This document shows, one piece after another, positions 49,946-58,286 of a stretch of DNA of 64,000 nt. The notes beneath the pieces were generated by a model. It saw only the letters and a list, made by a program, of their open reading frames with translations. It searched no databases and was not told the origin of the DNA. Location: positions 1 through 64,000 of the forward strand of contig CACABZ010000001.1 of NCBI GenBank assembly GCA_902530885.1, written 5' to 3'. This DNA is from an uncultured Pelagibacteraceae bacterium. Its GTDB lineage: Bacteria > Pseudomonadota > Alphaproteobacteria > Pelagibacterales > Pelagibacteraceae. A program made the position numbers and the translations under genes. Numbering within the stretch: the first letter of the stretch is position 1; every line of letters begins with the position of its first letter.

Positions 49946-50926
49946 ATGAAAAAAATTTTAGTCACAGGTGGTGCAGGTTATATTGGAAGTCATATTGTCG
50001 AACAATTAGTAAAACTGAAAAAAAAAGTATTAATCATAGACAATCTATCTACTGGTCACAAAAGACTTATCAACAAAAAAGCTTTATTTTTCAATTGTGA
50101 TATTAAAAATTTCAAAAAATTAAATAAGATTATAAGTAAATATCATTTTGACTCGATCTTTCATCTCGCTGCTTGCTTAAGTGTTGAAGAGGCTGAAAAA
50201 AAACCAGCCAAATATTATAACAATAATGTTATAGGTACAAAAAATATAATAAATGTTTGTAAAAAAAACCAAATAAAAAATTTAATTTTCTCTTCAAGTT
50301 GCGCTGTTTATAAAGATAAAATTCAACAAGTAAATGAGAAGTCCAAATTAAAACCTAAGGGTATATATGGTAATTCTAAATTTTTAGCAGAAAAGTTAAT
50401 TATAAAGGAGCTTTACAAAACCAAAATAAAATACGCGATTTTAAGATATTTTAACGTAGCCGGGGCAAGTGAAAGTGGAAAAATTGGTCAAATTACAAGG
50501 GGTGACCAACTGTTTAAAAATCTTTCATTGGCCTCCATAAAGAAGAAACCGAAAATTTATATTTATGGAAATAATTATAAAACGAAAGATAAAACCTGTG
50601 TGAGAGATTATATACACGTTTCAGATCTAGCAAAAATACATTTATTAACGTTATCTAGAATAAAAAAATTAAAAAAATCTATAATATTGAATTGTGGCTA
50701 TGGAAAAGGGGTTTCTGTTTTAGAGGCTGTAAATGAATTCCAAAATCAAACTAAAAAAAACATTCTTGTTAAATACAAAAAAAGAAGAAAAGGCGATATG
50801 GAAAAAATTATTTCTAATAATTCAAGAATAAAGAATTTATTAAAATGGTCTCCACCTAAAAATCCTCTGAAACTTATAGTTAAAAGTTGTATAAATTGGG
50901 AAAAAAAAATCTCTAAACTATACTAA
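49946..50926 (+). CDS. galE: UDP-glucose 4-epimerase (SDR family)
   Basis: This 326-residue extended SDR has ILVTGGAGYIGSHIVEQL with the NAD Gly-rich loop, IDNLSTGHKR, FHLAACLSVEEAEKKP, the catalytic Ser in FSSSCAVY (about 116-118), and YGNSKFLAEK with Tyr141 and Lys145. RDYIHVSDLAKIHLLTL is the C-terminal GalE signature. It would make UDP-galactose from the UDP-glucose made by GalU. It ends the sugar operon and overlaps trkA (opposite strand) by 14 bp. A related 4-epimerase specificity cannot be excluded. Confidence 0.9.
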   Translation: MKKILVTGGAGYIGSHIVEQLVKLKKKVLIIDNLSTGHKRLINKKALFFNCDIKNFKKLNKIISKYHFDSIFHLAACLSVEEAEKKPAKYYNNNVIGTKNIINVCKKNQIKNLIFSSSCAVYKDKIQQVNEKSKLKPKGIYGNSKFLAEKLIIKELYKTKIKYAILRYFNVAGASESGKIGQITRGDQLFKNLSLASIKKKPKIYIYGNNYKTKDKTCVRDYIHVSDLAKIHLLTLSRIKKLKKSIILNCGYGKGVSVLEAVNEFQNQTKKNILVKYKKRRKGDMEKIISNNSRIKNLLKWSPPKNPLKLIVKSCINWEKKISKLY

Positions 50927-52280
50927 AAATATCTTCAATTTCTTTTAACTGATCTCTTTTCGCTAATAAAACAACCAAATCATCTTTCTCAAAAATAAAA
51001 TCAGACCTTGGTATTATGACGGCGTCTTTCCTTACTATAGCCCCTATTCTAATATCCTTTGGTAAATTGCTTTCTTGAATTTTCTTATTAAGTAGTTCGG
51101 ATTTTTCTAATACTTTTGCTTCAATAAATTCATATTCACCATCTAACAACGAATAAACAGTGCCTATTGTTCCCTTGTGCACGTGCTCCATAATTCTTGA
51201 TACTGTAGTCATTCTTGGATCAACCAAATCATCAATATTTAAAGAGCTTTGCAATAAGCTATAATTTGATTTATTTACAATAGCAATTGTTCTCTTTTTT
51301 TGTCCTGATTTTTCGGCCAAAACACAAGCCATAATATTATTTTCATCATCATTTGTTAAAGCCAATACTGTCTCGGACTCTTCTAAATTTGCCTCTTTTA
51401 AAATCTCTTCGTCCAAAGCATCTCCATTAATTACTATAGATGAAGAAAGTTCAGTTGCTATCTCCTCTGCTCGTAATTTATTTTTTTCAATAATTTTTAT
51501 TCTTGCGCCTTCAAAATTTTCCTCTAACATTTTTGCTAAATGAAATCCTATGTTACCTCCACCTATAATTAAAATTTTTTTAGATGTCTTTTCCTCATGA
51601 CCAAAAGCTTTCAAAATTTGAGTTAATTGGTCACTACTTACTACAACATAGACATTGTCGCCCTCTAATAATTTGTCGTCCTTTTTTAAAAATTGAAACT
51701 TACCTTTTCTTACTAACCCAACTATATTCGCTCTAAAATTTGGATATTTTAATGTAAGGTTTTTAAGTGGTGTATTGATTATTGGGCAAGATTTTTCTAT
51801 TGCAATCTCCAACATCTTCACTTTATTTTCTGCAAAGGGGACATTATCTAATGCCCCTGGGGCTTCCAATCTTCTGTATAATGATTTGGCAACTTCTTTT
51901 TCAGGAGATATAATTACGTCGATTGGTATATTAGACTTGTTATAAAGTTTATTCCATTTTCCTTCTAGAAAATCCTTAGTCCTTATTCTAGCTATTTTTT
52001 TAGAAATATTAAATAATGAGCTAGCTAATTGACAAACAACCATGTTTGTTTCATCGTTACGGGTCACTGCGATTATCATATCAGTATTTTCTGCACCAGC
52101 ATTTTCTAAGACTGATGGCAAAGATGCTCTTCCCACGATTCCCTTGACATCTTGCGTGTCATTAATTTTTTTTATATCTTCTGAAGATTGATCAATAACT
52201 GTAATTGAGTGGCCTTGAGCAGCTAATTGTTTACTAATAGAGAAGCCAACTTTTCCAGCTCCACAAATAATAATATTCAT
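50913..52280 (-). CDS. trkA: Trk system potassium-uptake regulator TrkA
   Basis: This 455-residue cytoplasmic regulator has two RCK halves. Each begins with a Rossmann motif: IIICGAGKVGFSISKQLAAQGHSITVID and, at about residue 230, ILIIGGGNIGFHLAKMLEE. Each is followed by a TrkA_C domain (IINTPLKNLTLKYPNF and NKKIQESNLPKDIRIGAIVR). It binds NAD(H)/ATP and gates a TrkH/TrkG channel, which is not in the window. It follows ntrX by one base, the conserved alphaproteobacterial ntrYX-trkA order. Confidence 0.96.
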   Translation of the reverse strand: MNIIICGAGKVGFSISKQLAAQGHSITVIDQSSEDIKKINDTQDVKGIVGRASLPSVLENAGAENTDMIIAVTRNDETNMVVCQLASSLFNISKKIARIRTKDFLEGKWNKLYNKSNIPIDVIISPEKEVAKSLYRRLEAPGALDNVPFAENKVKMLEIAIEKSCPIINTPLKNLTLKYPNFRANIVGLVRKGKFQFLKKDDKLLEGDNVYVVVSSDQLTQILKAFGHEEKTSKKILIIGGGNIGFHLAKMLEENFEGARIKIIEKNKLRAEEIATELSSSIVINGDALDEEILKEANLEESETVLALTNDDENNIMACVLAEKSGQKKRTIAIVNKSNYSLLQSSLNIDDLVDPRMTTVSRIMEHVHKGTIGTVYSLLDGEYEFIEAKVLEKSELLNKKIQESNLPKDIRIGAIVRKDAVIIPRSDFIFEKDDLVVLLAKRDQLKEIEDIFSIV

Positions 52281-52281
52281 T

Positions 52282-53652
52282 CTAATTGATACCTTTTATA
52301 CCTAGTTCTTTTATTTTACGGTGCAAAGCTGAACGCTCCATACCGATAAATTCTGCTGTTTTAGAGATATTGCCCTGATTTTTTTTTAATTGTGTTATTA
52401 AATATTCTTTTTCAAATTGCTTTCTAGCTTCCTTAAGTGTTGAAGAAAATGAACTCTTAATATTTAGATTACTTTCTGTATTACTTTTATTAATCAAAAT
52501 ATCATTAATTAATTTATTTATATTTTCTTTACTCTCGTTCGCGGAGAGTATTGTAACTCTTTCTATTAAATTTCTTAACTCTCTAACGTTTCCAGGCCAA
52601 TTATAAGTGTACAATTCATCGTTTTTAGTATCAATATCAATTTCTTGAACACCATTTATCTCTGATAGTTTTTTTTTAAAATAATTAATTAATTCTGGAA
52701 TATCTTCAGTTCTAGCAGTTAAATGATTTAGTTCGATCGGAACAACATTTAATCTATGATACAAATCTTCTCTAAAATTACCTTTTGAAATTTCGTCTAA
52801 CAAATTTTTTGAAGTTGAAGATATAATTCTTATATTTACGTTTACATCACGTTTTCCATTAATTCTTCTAAATTTTTGGTCAATTAAAACTCTTAATATA
52901 TTAGCCTGAGTATCCATCGGCATTTCGCTTACTTCATCAATTAGTAATGTTCCTTTATTAGCTCTATCTAACACTCCAAACGAAATAGTTCCATCTTCAA
53001 ATTCTTGACCGAATAACTCTTTCTCATAAATATTTTCTTTTAAAGCAGCTGCATTTATAACAACAAAGGCCTCTTTCCGTCTGTGAGAATGTTTATGAAT
53101 TTTTCTCGCAACCAGTTCTTTGCCAGATCCTGTAGGTCCAGTAATTAAAACTCTACTCTCAGTTCCCGAAAGTTTTTCTATGGTTTTTTTAATTTTTATA
53201 ATAGATGGGCTGCTTCCTATAAGATCAAAAGAATGGAATAGTTTATTTTCAATTAAGTCCTTTTCTTTTTTTAAATTTGCCGTTTCTAAAGCTCGATTAA
53301 CATAATTTAAAAGTTTATCTGTTGAGAAAGATGCACCTTTCTCAATAAATTCATATGCGCCTAATCTTATAGACTCTAAAGCTATTTTAACAGTTGCATG
53401 GCCAGATATCATAATAACTGGTACTGAGCTTTTCTTTTGCATAATTATTTTTAATAAATCTATTCCGTCTTTGTCTGCTTTATCAAGTTTTATATCAATA
53501 ATCGCTAGATCTGGAATTTTTTTTTTTATTTCTAATACTGCCTGATCATAATTAGCAGCTGATCTTATATTAAAATTCTTTTCTTTAAGAATATTACAAA
53601 TCAAATATCTTATATCTGGATTATCATCTATTACTAAAATTTCTTTACTCAT
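52282..53652 (-). CDS. ntrX: Response regulator NtrX lacking the sigma-54 GAFTGA loop
   Basis: This 456-residue regulator has a receiver domain (EILVIDDNPDIRYLI, phospho-acceptor Asp53 in LAIIDIKL, MISGHA), an AAA+ domain with Walker A GPTGSGKELVARKIH and Walker B GTLLIDEVSEMP, an R-finger region (RREDL-like NFREDLYHRLNV), and a Fis-type HTH at the end (EFIGMERSALHRKIKEL). Between ELFGQE and the Walker B segment, where GAFTGA should be, it reads FEDGTISFGVLDRANK. It therefore cannot make the usual sigma-54 contact. The start overlaps ntrY by 4 bp. Confidence 0.95.
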   Translation of the reverse strand: MSKEILVIDDNPDIRYLICNILKEKNFNIRSAANYDQAVLEIKKKIPDLAIIDIKLDKADKDGIDLLKIIMQKKSSVPVIMISGHATVKIALESIRLGAYEFIEKGASFSTDKLLNYVNRALETANLKKEKDLIENKLFHSFDLIGSSPSIIKIKKTIEKLSGTESRVLITGPTGSGKELVARKIHKHSHRRKEAFVVINAAALKENIYEKELFGQEFEDGTISFGVLDRANKGTLLIDEVSEMPMDTQANILRVLIDQKFRRINGKRDVNVNIRIISSTSKNLLDEISKGNFREDLYHRLNVVPIELNHLTARTEDIPELINYFKKKLSEINGVQEIDIDTKNDELYTYNWPGNVRELRNLIERVTILSANESKENINKLINDILINKSNTESNLNIKSSFSSTLKEARKQFEKEYLITQLKKNQGNISKTAEFIGMERSALHRKIKELGIKGIN

Positions 53653-55421
53653 GTTATCGTGCTAGGTAAAATAATTTCAACCCTTGTTCCTTTCTTAAAA
53701 TTGTTTATAAAAAATTCTCCAGAGTGTTCGTTTATAATTTTATTAACTATAGGTAGGCCTAAACCAGTGCCTTTACTTTTAGTTGTAAAATAAGGAGTCA
53801 TAGCTTTTTTTGTATCCGTAATTCCTTTACCGTTATCAATTATTGTGACTAATATATAGTCATTATTAGTTACGATTTCTATGTCAATTTTGCCTTTATA
53901 ATCTGGGTTTTTAAGTATAATTTCATCTATCGACTCATCAGCGTTTTTAATTAAATTTATAAAAACTCTATAAAGTTGTTCTTCATCTCCATTGATTAAA
54001 TTTTTGTCAGTTTTGTTAAAATTAATTTTGCTTTTGAGTGAAAGTTTTAAAAAATTTATTGAACGATCAACAACTTTACTTAAATCAATCTTTTTAAAAA
54101 CAGGTCTTGGCATTCGCGCAAAATGAGAAAATTCGTTAACTAAATTCTCAATATCTTTTATCTGTCTATTAATAGTTTGCAAATAATCTTCAAATTGTTT
54201 TTTTTCATCTCCAATTTTTTTGGAGTATTTATCTCTAAGTCTTTCAATTGATAGCTGAATAGGCGTTAAAGGATTTTTAATCTCATGTGCAAGTTTACGT
54301 GCAACTACTTCCCAAGCTTCATATCTTTCTGTTATTAAAAGTTTATCCTGTTGTCTTTTAAATCTATTAATCATGTTGTTAAAATTATTATTTAATTTTT
54401 TTATTTCTTCATCTGCTTCGATATCTGGCACTTTAGTATTTAACTCCCCTTTGCTAATATTCTCCGAGGCGGTTATAAGATTAATAATTGGCTTAGTAAG
54501 TCTTCGAGCAAAAGTTATAGCTATTGCAGTTGATAAAAATAATAATAAAGTTATGACAATTATATAAATTATCGCAAAAGTTATTTTAATTCCTGTTTGG
54601 CTGTTCTCTATTGAATAATAGAAATTTACGGCTTTTTCTGTCTCGTTTAAATACTTTAAAATTTCAGAATCTATATCTCTTGATATATACAAATAAGTAT
54701 CAATGAAAGAATTTAATTTTATCATGACTGAGGTTTTATTTTCTAAATTTCCAGGAATTATTACTGGCACTCCTTTCAAAGCCTCATCAAAAGTTTCTTC
54801 TGAAGGAATAGTAAAATCGTTAATCTGATCGTTTGTATCAGAAATTAATATATTTCCTGCACTGTCAATTAATAATACGTCGTCAATCCTCCTTAATATT
54901 TTTTCAGCATTAATGACTCTTAAAAATCTTTTAGGATTATTATAAAAAAAATTTGATGCCCTATTGAGACCTACACTCATAAGTATAACATCAGATTTTA
55001 CATTTTTCTTACTTTCTTCTAGATAATTCTTTGCAACATCGTTAGAGTTATTTACTGCTTTTGATATTTGATCATCAAAATATTTTTGTAAACCAAAATT
55101 AAATATGAATAATGAAAATATAGCAACAAGAAGCGATGGTATAAAAGTGAATAAAGAAAAAAGTGAAACGTATTTTAAATTAGTCTGAGAGCCAGATTTA
55201 TTTTTTTGGCCTGCGGTATAAAATCTTAAAAAATTAGTAAAAATAAGATAAAAAAAAGCAAGCAATAGAACTATATCAACAGTTAATAATATAAGTATAT
55301 TGTTTTCCGTTAATGGTATAAAACCTTCATTAATAAAGGTTAGAAAAGTTATAATTCCAAGAAATATACAAATAAAAGATGATATTATAATCCAATTAAA
55401 GTTTTTAATAATTTTAAACAT
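53649..55421 (-). CDS. ntrY: Sensor histidine kinase NtrY
   Basis: This 590-residue membrane kinase has three N-terminal helices (about 8-28, 40-62, 88-110), a periplasmic sensor region, a fourth helix (about 280-305), a HAMP domain (RLTKPIINLITASENISKGELNTKV), the dimerisation/phosphotransfer helix with His379 in LAHEIKNPLTPIQLSIERLRDKY, and an ATPase domain with NLIKNADESID, IIDNGKGI and GTGLGLPIVNKIINEHSG. A PAS domain usual in NtrY is not obvious. No ntrB/ntrC lie upstream; ispDF is divergent across 40 bp. Confidence 0.94.
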   Translation of the reverse strand: MFKIIKNFNWIIISSFICIFLGIITFLTFINEGFIPLTENNILILLTVDIVLLLAFFYLIFTNFLRFYTAGQKNKSGSQTNLKYVSLFSLFTFIPSLLVAIFSLFIFNFGLQKYFDDQISKAVNNSNDVAKNYLEESKKNVKSDVILMSVGLNRASNFFYNNPKRFLRVINAEKILRRIDDVLLIDSAGNILISDTNDQINDFTIPSEETFDEALKGVPVIIPGNLENKTSVMIKLNSFIDTYLYISRDIDSEILKYLNETEKAVNFYYSIENSQTGIKITFAIIYIIVITLLLFLSTAIAITFARRLTKPIINLITASENISKGELNTKVPDIEADEEIKKLNNNFNNMINRFKRQQDKLLITERYEAWEVVARKLAHEIKNPLTPIQLSIERLRDKYSKKIGDEKKQFEDYLQTINRQIKDIENLVNEFSHFARMPRPVFKKIDLSKVVDRSINFLKLSLKSKINFNKTDKNLINGDEEQLYRVFINLIKNADESIDEIILKNPDYKGKIDIEIVTNNDYILVTIIDNGKGITDTKKAMTPYFTTKSKGTGLGLPIVNKIINEHSGEFFINNFKKGTRVEIILPSTIT

Positions 55422-55461
55422 ATAATTAACTATTTATATAAATATACTATAATTTAATACA

Positions 55462-56607
55462 ATGAGTTTTTGCTTTATCATTTTAGCCGGCGGAAAAAGT
55501 TTGCGATTTAAATCCAAAGTATCAAAACCATATCAAAAATTAGGAAGTAAATCATTAGTTGAAATTAGTATAGATAAAGCCCGTAAATTTAAACTTATTA
55601 AAAAAATAATTCTTGTACATAGTAAAAAAGATACAAGTCGAGCAAAATCGTTGAAATTAAAAAATGTTAAATTAATTCTTGGTGGTAATAATAGGCAGCA
55701 ATCAGCATATAATGCTTTAAAGAGTATTAAAAAAAATAATAAAATATCAAAAGTATTAATTCATGATGCGGCTAGACCAAATTTTTCATTAAAATTATTG
55801 CGCAATATAATAACTAACATGAAAAATTATAGAGCAGTTGTCCCCCAAATAGATATACACGATGCTATTAAGCAAAAATTAGAAAGCAGTCTCAATGAAT
55901 ACATAATTGGAAAAGACAGAGATAAATTATTTTTAACTCAAACTCCTCAAGCATTTAAATTTAATGAAATATATAGTCTACATAAAACAAAACGAGAAAA
56001 ATATAGGGATGATGACATTTCATTATATCTTGATCTCAACAAAGTTAAATTTATTAAAGGAGAAAAAAATAATTTTAAAATTACAGATCAATCAGATTTT
56101 AACATTTTAAAAAGATATTTTAAGACTAACATCAATGTAGGTATAGGTTTTGATGTCCATAGATTAGTTCCAAATAGAAAACTTTTTTTAGGTGGGTTAA
56201 AAATTAAATCATCTTTGGGAACATTGGGCCATTCAGATGGTGATCCCGTGTTACATTCTGTAACCGATGCAATACTTGGAGCTTGTAAAATGGGTGATAT
56301 AGGTCAAATGTTTTCTGACAAAAGCATTAAATACAAAAATATAAGATCAACAATTTTACTTAAAGAAGTAATAAAAAAAATAAAGAACAATGGTTATTGC
56401 ATTAATAATTTAGATATAAATGTTATAACACAAACTCCAAAGATAAAAATTTATAAAAATAAAATGTTAAAAAATATTTCAAAGCTATGCGAAATTTCAG
56501 AAGATCAAATTAATATCAAGGGTAAGACAACAGAAAAATTAGGTGTGATTGGCAAAGAAAAAGCTATTGCTTGTGAAGCAATAACTTCTGTCATCAAATA
56601 TGATTAA
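55462..56607 (+). CDS. ispDF: Bifunctional IspD/IspF (MEP isoprenoid pathway)
   Basis: This 381-residue fusion joins 2-C-methyl-D-erythritol 4-phosphate cytidylyltransferase (about 1-215) and 2,4-cyclodiphosphate synthase (about 222-381), two non-consecutive steps of the MEP pathway. IspD shows FIILAGGKSLRFKSKVSKPYQKLG and VLIHDAARPNFS. IspF shows GIGFDVHRLV with metal ligands Asp and His, LGHSDGDPVLHSVTDAILGA and IKGKTTEKLGVIGKEKAIACEAI. The fusion is common in alphaproteobacteria. A TATAAT at 55448-55453 lies eight bases before the ATG. Confidence 0.97.
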   Translation: MSFCFIILAGGKSLRFKSKVSKPYQKLGSKSLVEISIDKARKFKLIKKIILVHSKKDTSRAKSLKLKNVKLILGGNNRQQSAYNALKSIKKNNKISKVLIHDAARPNFSLKLLRNIITNMKNYRAVVPQIDIHDAIKQKLESSLNEYIIGKDRDKLFLTQTPQAFKFNEIYSLHKTKREKYRDDDISLYLDLNKVKFIKGEKNNFKITDQSDFNILKRYFKTNINVGIGFDVHRLVPNRKLFLGGLKIKSSLGTLGHSDGDPVLHSVTDAILGACKMGDIGQMFSDKSIKYKNIRSTILLKEVIKKIKNNGYCINNLDINVITQTPKIKIYKNKMLKNISKLCEISEDQINIKGKTTEKLGVIGKEKAIACEAITSVIKYD

Positions 56608-57103
56608 AAAATTTAATTATTTATTCGTTACTTTTTTTGGGATAGGAACATTTAGATTTGCGACAGGAACAATTTCTTCTTTGGTAACTACGATTTTTCT
56701 TTTCAGTTTTTTTAATATAATGCATTTCTCTTATTACACAATTTTAACTTTCCTTATAATCATATTTCTATACTCATTTTATGCTGTAGCGGATTATATC
56801 AAAAATAATGATAATAAAGATCCAAAAGAAGTAGTTATCGATGAAGTAATAGGTCAAGCAATACCGATTTATCTTTATGAAATTTCACATGGAGCAAATA
56901 AAAATTTAGAGGAAACTTTTTTTTATTATATTTGCATTTTCATTCTTTTTAGGTTTTTCGATATAAAAAAACCCTTTCCTATTAATATGTTGGACAAAAG
57001 ATTTAAAAATAGTTTTGGTGTTATATTTGATGATGTGTTAGCAGGTATTTATGTAGTTTTAACTTTGGTTATTTTTATGATTATTAAAACAAAATTTTTT
57101 TAA
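56600..57103 (+). CDS. pgpA: Phosphatidylglycerophosphatase A
   Basis: This 167-residue membrane enzyme dephosphorylates phosphatidylglycerol phosphate to phosphatidylglycerol. It has the N-terminal FFGIGTFRFATGTISSLV, the acidic VVIDEVIGQAIPIYLY and FRFFDIKKPFPINMLDKRFKNSFGVIFDDVLAGIYVVL, matching the PgpA family (DE.VG, RxFDIxKPxP, DDxxAG). Four hydrophobic helices are visible. The start overlaps ispDF by 8 bp and the stop shares a base with the next ATG. Confidence 0.94.
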   Translation: MIKKFNYLFVTFFGIGTFRFATGTISSLVTTIFLFSFFNIMHFSYYTILTFLIIIFLYSFYAVADYIKNNDNKDPKEVVIDEVIGQAIPIYLYEISHGANKNLEETFFYYICIFILFRFFDIKKPFPINMLDKRFKNSFGVIFDDVLAGIYVVLTLVIFMIIKTKFF

Positions 57104-57570
57104 TGAGTTTGGAAAATAAAATATTTTTACTTTTAAGGAAAAGAAAATTAAAAATTTCTGTTGCTGAATCTTGCACTGGAGGAATGCTTTCAAGTTCTTT
57201 AACCTCAACAAGTGGTTCATCAAAAGTTTTTTCAATGGGACTAGTGACTTACTCCAATCAGGCTAAAATAGATATTTTAAAAGTCCCAAAAAAAACCATT
57301 AATAATCATGGAGCAGTAAGTGTTCAATGCTGTTTGGCTATGGTAGAAAATTTAAGTAAAATTAGTAAAGCTAATTTATGTGTTTCAGTAACTGGAATAG
57401 CTGGGCCTAAAGGTGGTTCGAAACAAAAACCAGTTGGATTAGTTTATATAGGAATAAAAAAAAAGAGAATTATTAAGATAAATAAGTATGTCTTTAAAAA
57501 CCTTGGTAGAAAATATATTCAAAAGGCCACTGTAAACAGAGCTTTAAAATTAATTCATAATTTTCTCTAA
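57103..57570 (+). CDS. pncC: Nicotinamide-nucleotide amidohydrolase, CinA C-terminal type
   Basis: This 155-residue protein is only the C-terminal CinA domain, which in E. coli PncC deamidates NMN to NaMN in pyridine nucleotide salvage. Motifs are ISVAESCTGGMLSSSLTSTSGSS, GLVTYSNQAKIDIL, HGAVS, SVTGIAGPKGGSKQKPVGLVYIGI. There is no N-terminal molybdopterin-binding domain. The 3' end overlaps the small membrane protein gene on the other strand by 21 bp. Confidence 0.92.
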   Translation: MSLENKIFLLLRKRKLKISVAESCTGGMLSSSLTSTSGSSKVFSMGLVTYSNQAKIDILKVPKKTINNHGAVSVQCCLAMVENLSKISKANLCVSVTGIAGPKGGSKQKPVGLVYIGIKKKRIIKINKYVFKNLGRKYIQKATVNRALKLIHNFL

Positions 57571-57843
57571 TATTTGAACTGCTAAAATATTTAATAAAAA
57601 AAAAATAATTATTACGTCAATGTAAAGCAGAAAAACCAATTTGTTTCTAAATCTTCTTTTTTTCAAAATATTGGGCTTATCTGGGTTATAATCCTCTTTT
57701 TTGTCTGGCCTGAAATCATAAGAAAATTTCCAATAATTGAAATCGGTCTCATTTGGGTCACCCGTGTTAAAATATTTTATATATTCTACTAAATACCACC
57801 AAAAAACTGAAAAAATTAAGATTAAAAATATTGTCCCTGCCAT
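57550..57843 (-). CDS. Small two-helix membrane protein of unknown function
   Basis: I do not recognise this 97-residue protein. Hydrophobic helices span about residues 4-24 and 68-93, separated by a polar loop rich in Asp, Lys, Tyr and Pro (TGDPNETDFNYWKFSYDFRPDKKEDYNPDKPN). Its ATG shares one base with the coq10 stop, so it is the last gene of the tpiA-to-coq10 run. Translation is supported by that coupling; function is unknown. Confidence 0.7.
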   Translation of the reverse strand: MAGTIFLILIFSVFWWYLVEYIKYFNTGDPNETDFNYWKFSYDFRPDKKEDYNPDKPNILKKRRFRNKLVFLLYIDVIIIFFLLNILAVQILEKIMN

Positions 57844-58286
57844 TACTTAAATAATTCTATAGCTCTTTTTTCAAAAGCATCAGCAATTTTTTTTAAACCA
57901 AGATTAAAGGATCTTTTCATAATAGCATTTAATAAATTATTTTTTAATTCAAAATCAATATAAAAATCCAGTTGAGTTGAATTATTAATTTCCTTAAATG
58001 TCCATTCATTTTTTAAATGGCTTAAAGGCCCGCCTAAATTTGATACAATAATTTTATCAATTGACTTATGATAATGAACTAAACTTGTATATGTCTCATT
58101 TAAAAATCTTTTACCAACTTTGAGATCTGCCTTTATTTCGATTATATCACTCGTTTCTTTTTTTTCATGAATTTTTCCACCCAAACACCAAGGTACAAAT
58201 TCAGGATATTTTTCAATATCAAGAACCATATTTATCAATTGATCTTTTTTACAAGGTATAATTTTCTTTATTGATGCTGTTGACAT
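57843..58286 (-). CDS. SRPBCC protein of the Coq10/RatA family
   Basis: This 147-residue START-like protein matches ubiquinone-binding Coq10 of alphaproteobacteria and mitochondria (also annotated RatA). Motifs include [67 protein letters not shown] and [31 protein letters not shown]. The likely role is binding ubiquinone in respiration. The start overlaps lipA by 19 bp, in the lipA-coq10 order typical for the class. Confidence 0.9.
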   Translation of the reverse strand: MSTASIKKIIPCKKDQLINMVLDIEKYPEFVPWCLGGKIHEKKETSDIIEIKADLKVGKRFLNETYTSLVHYHKSIDKIIVSNLGGPLSHLKNEWTFKEINNSTQLDFYIDFELKNNLLNAIMKRSFNLGLKKIADAFEKRAIELFK

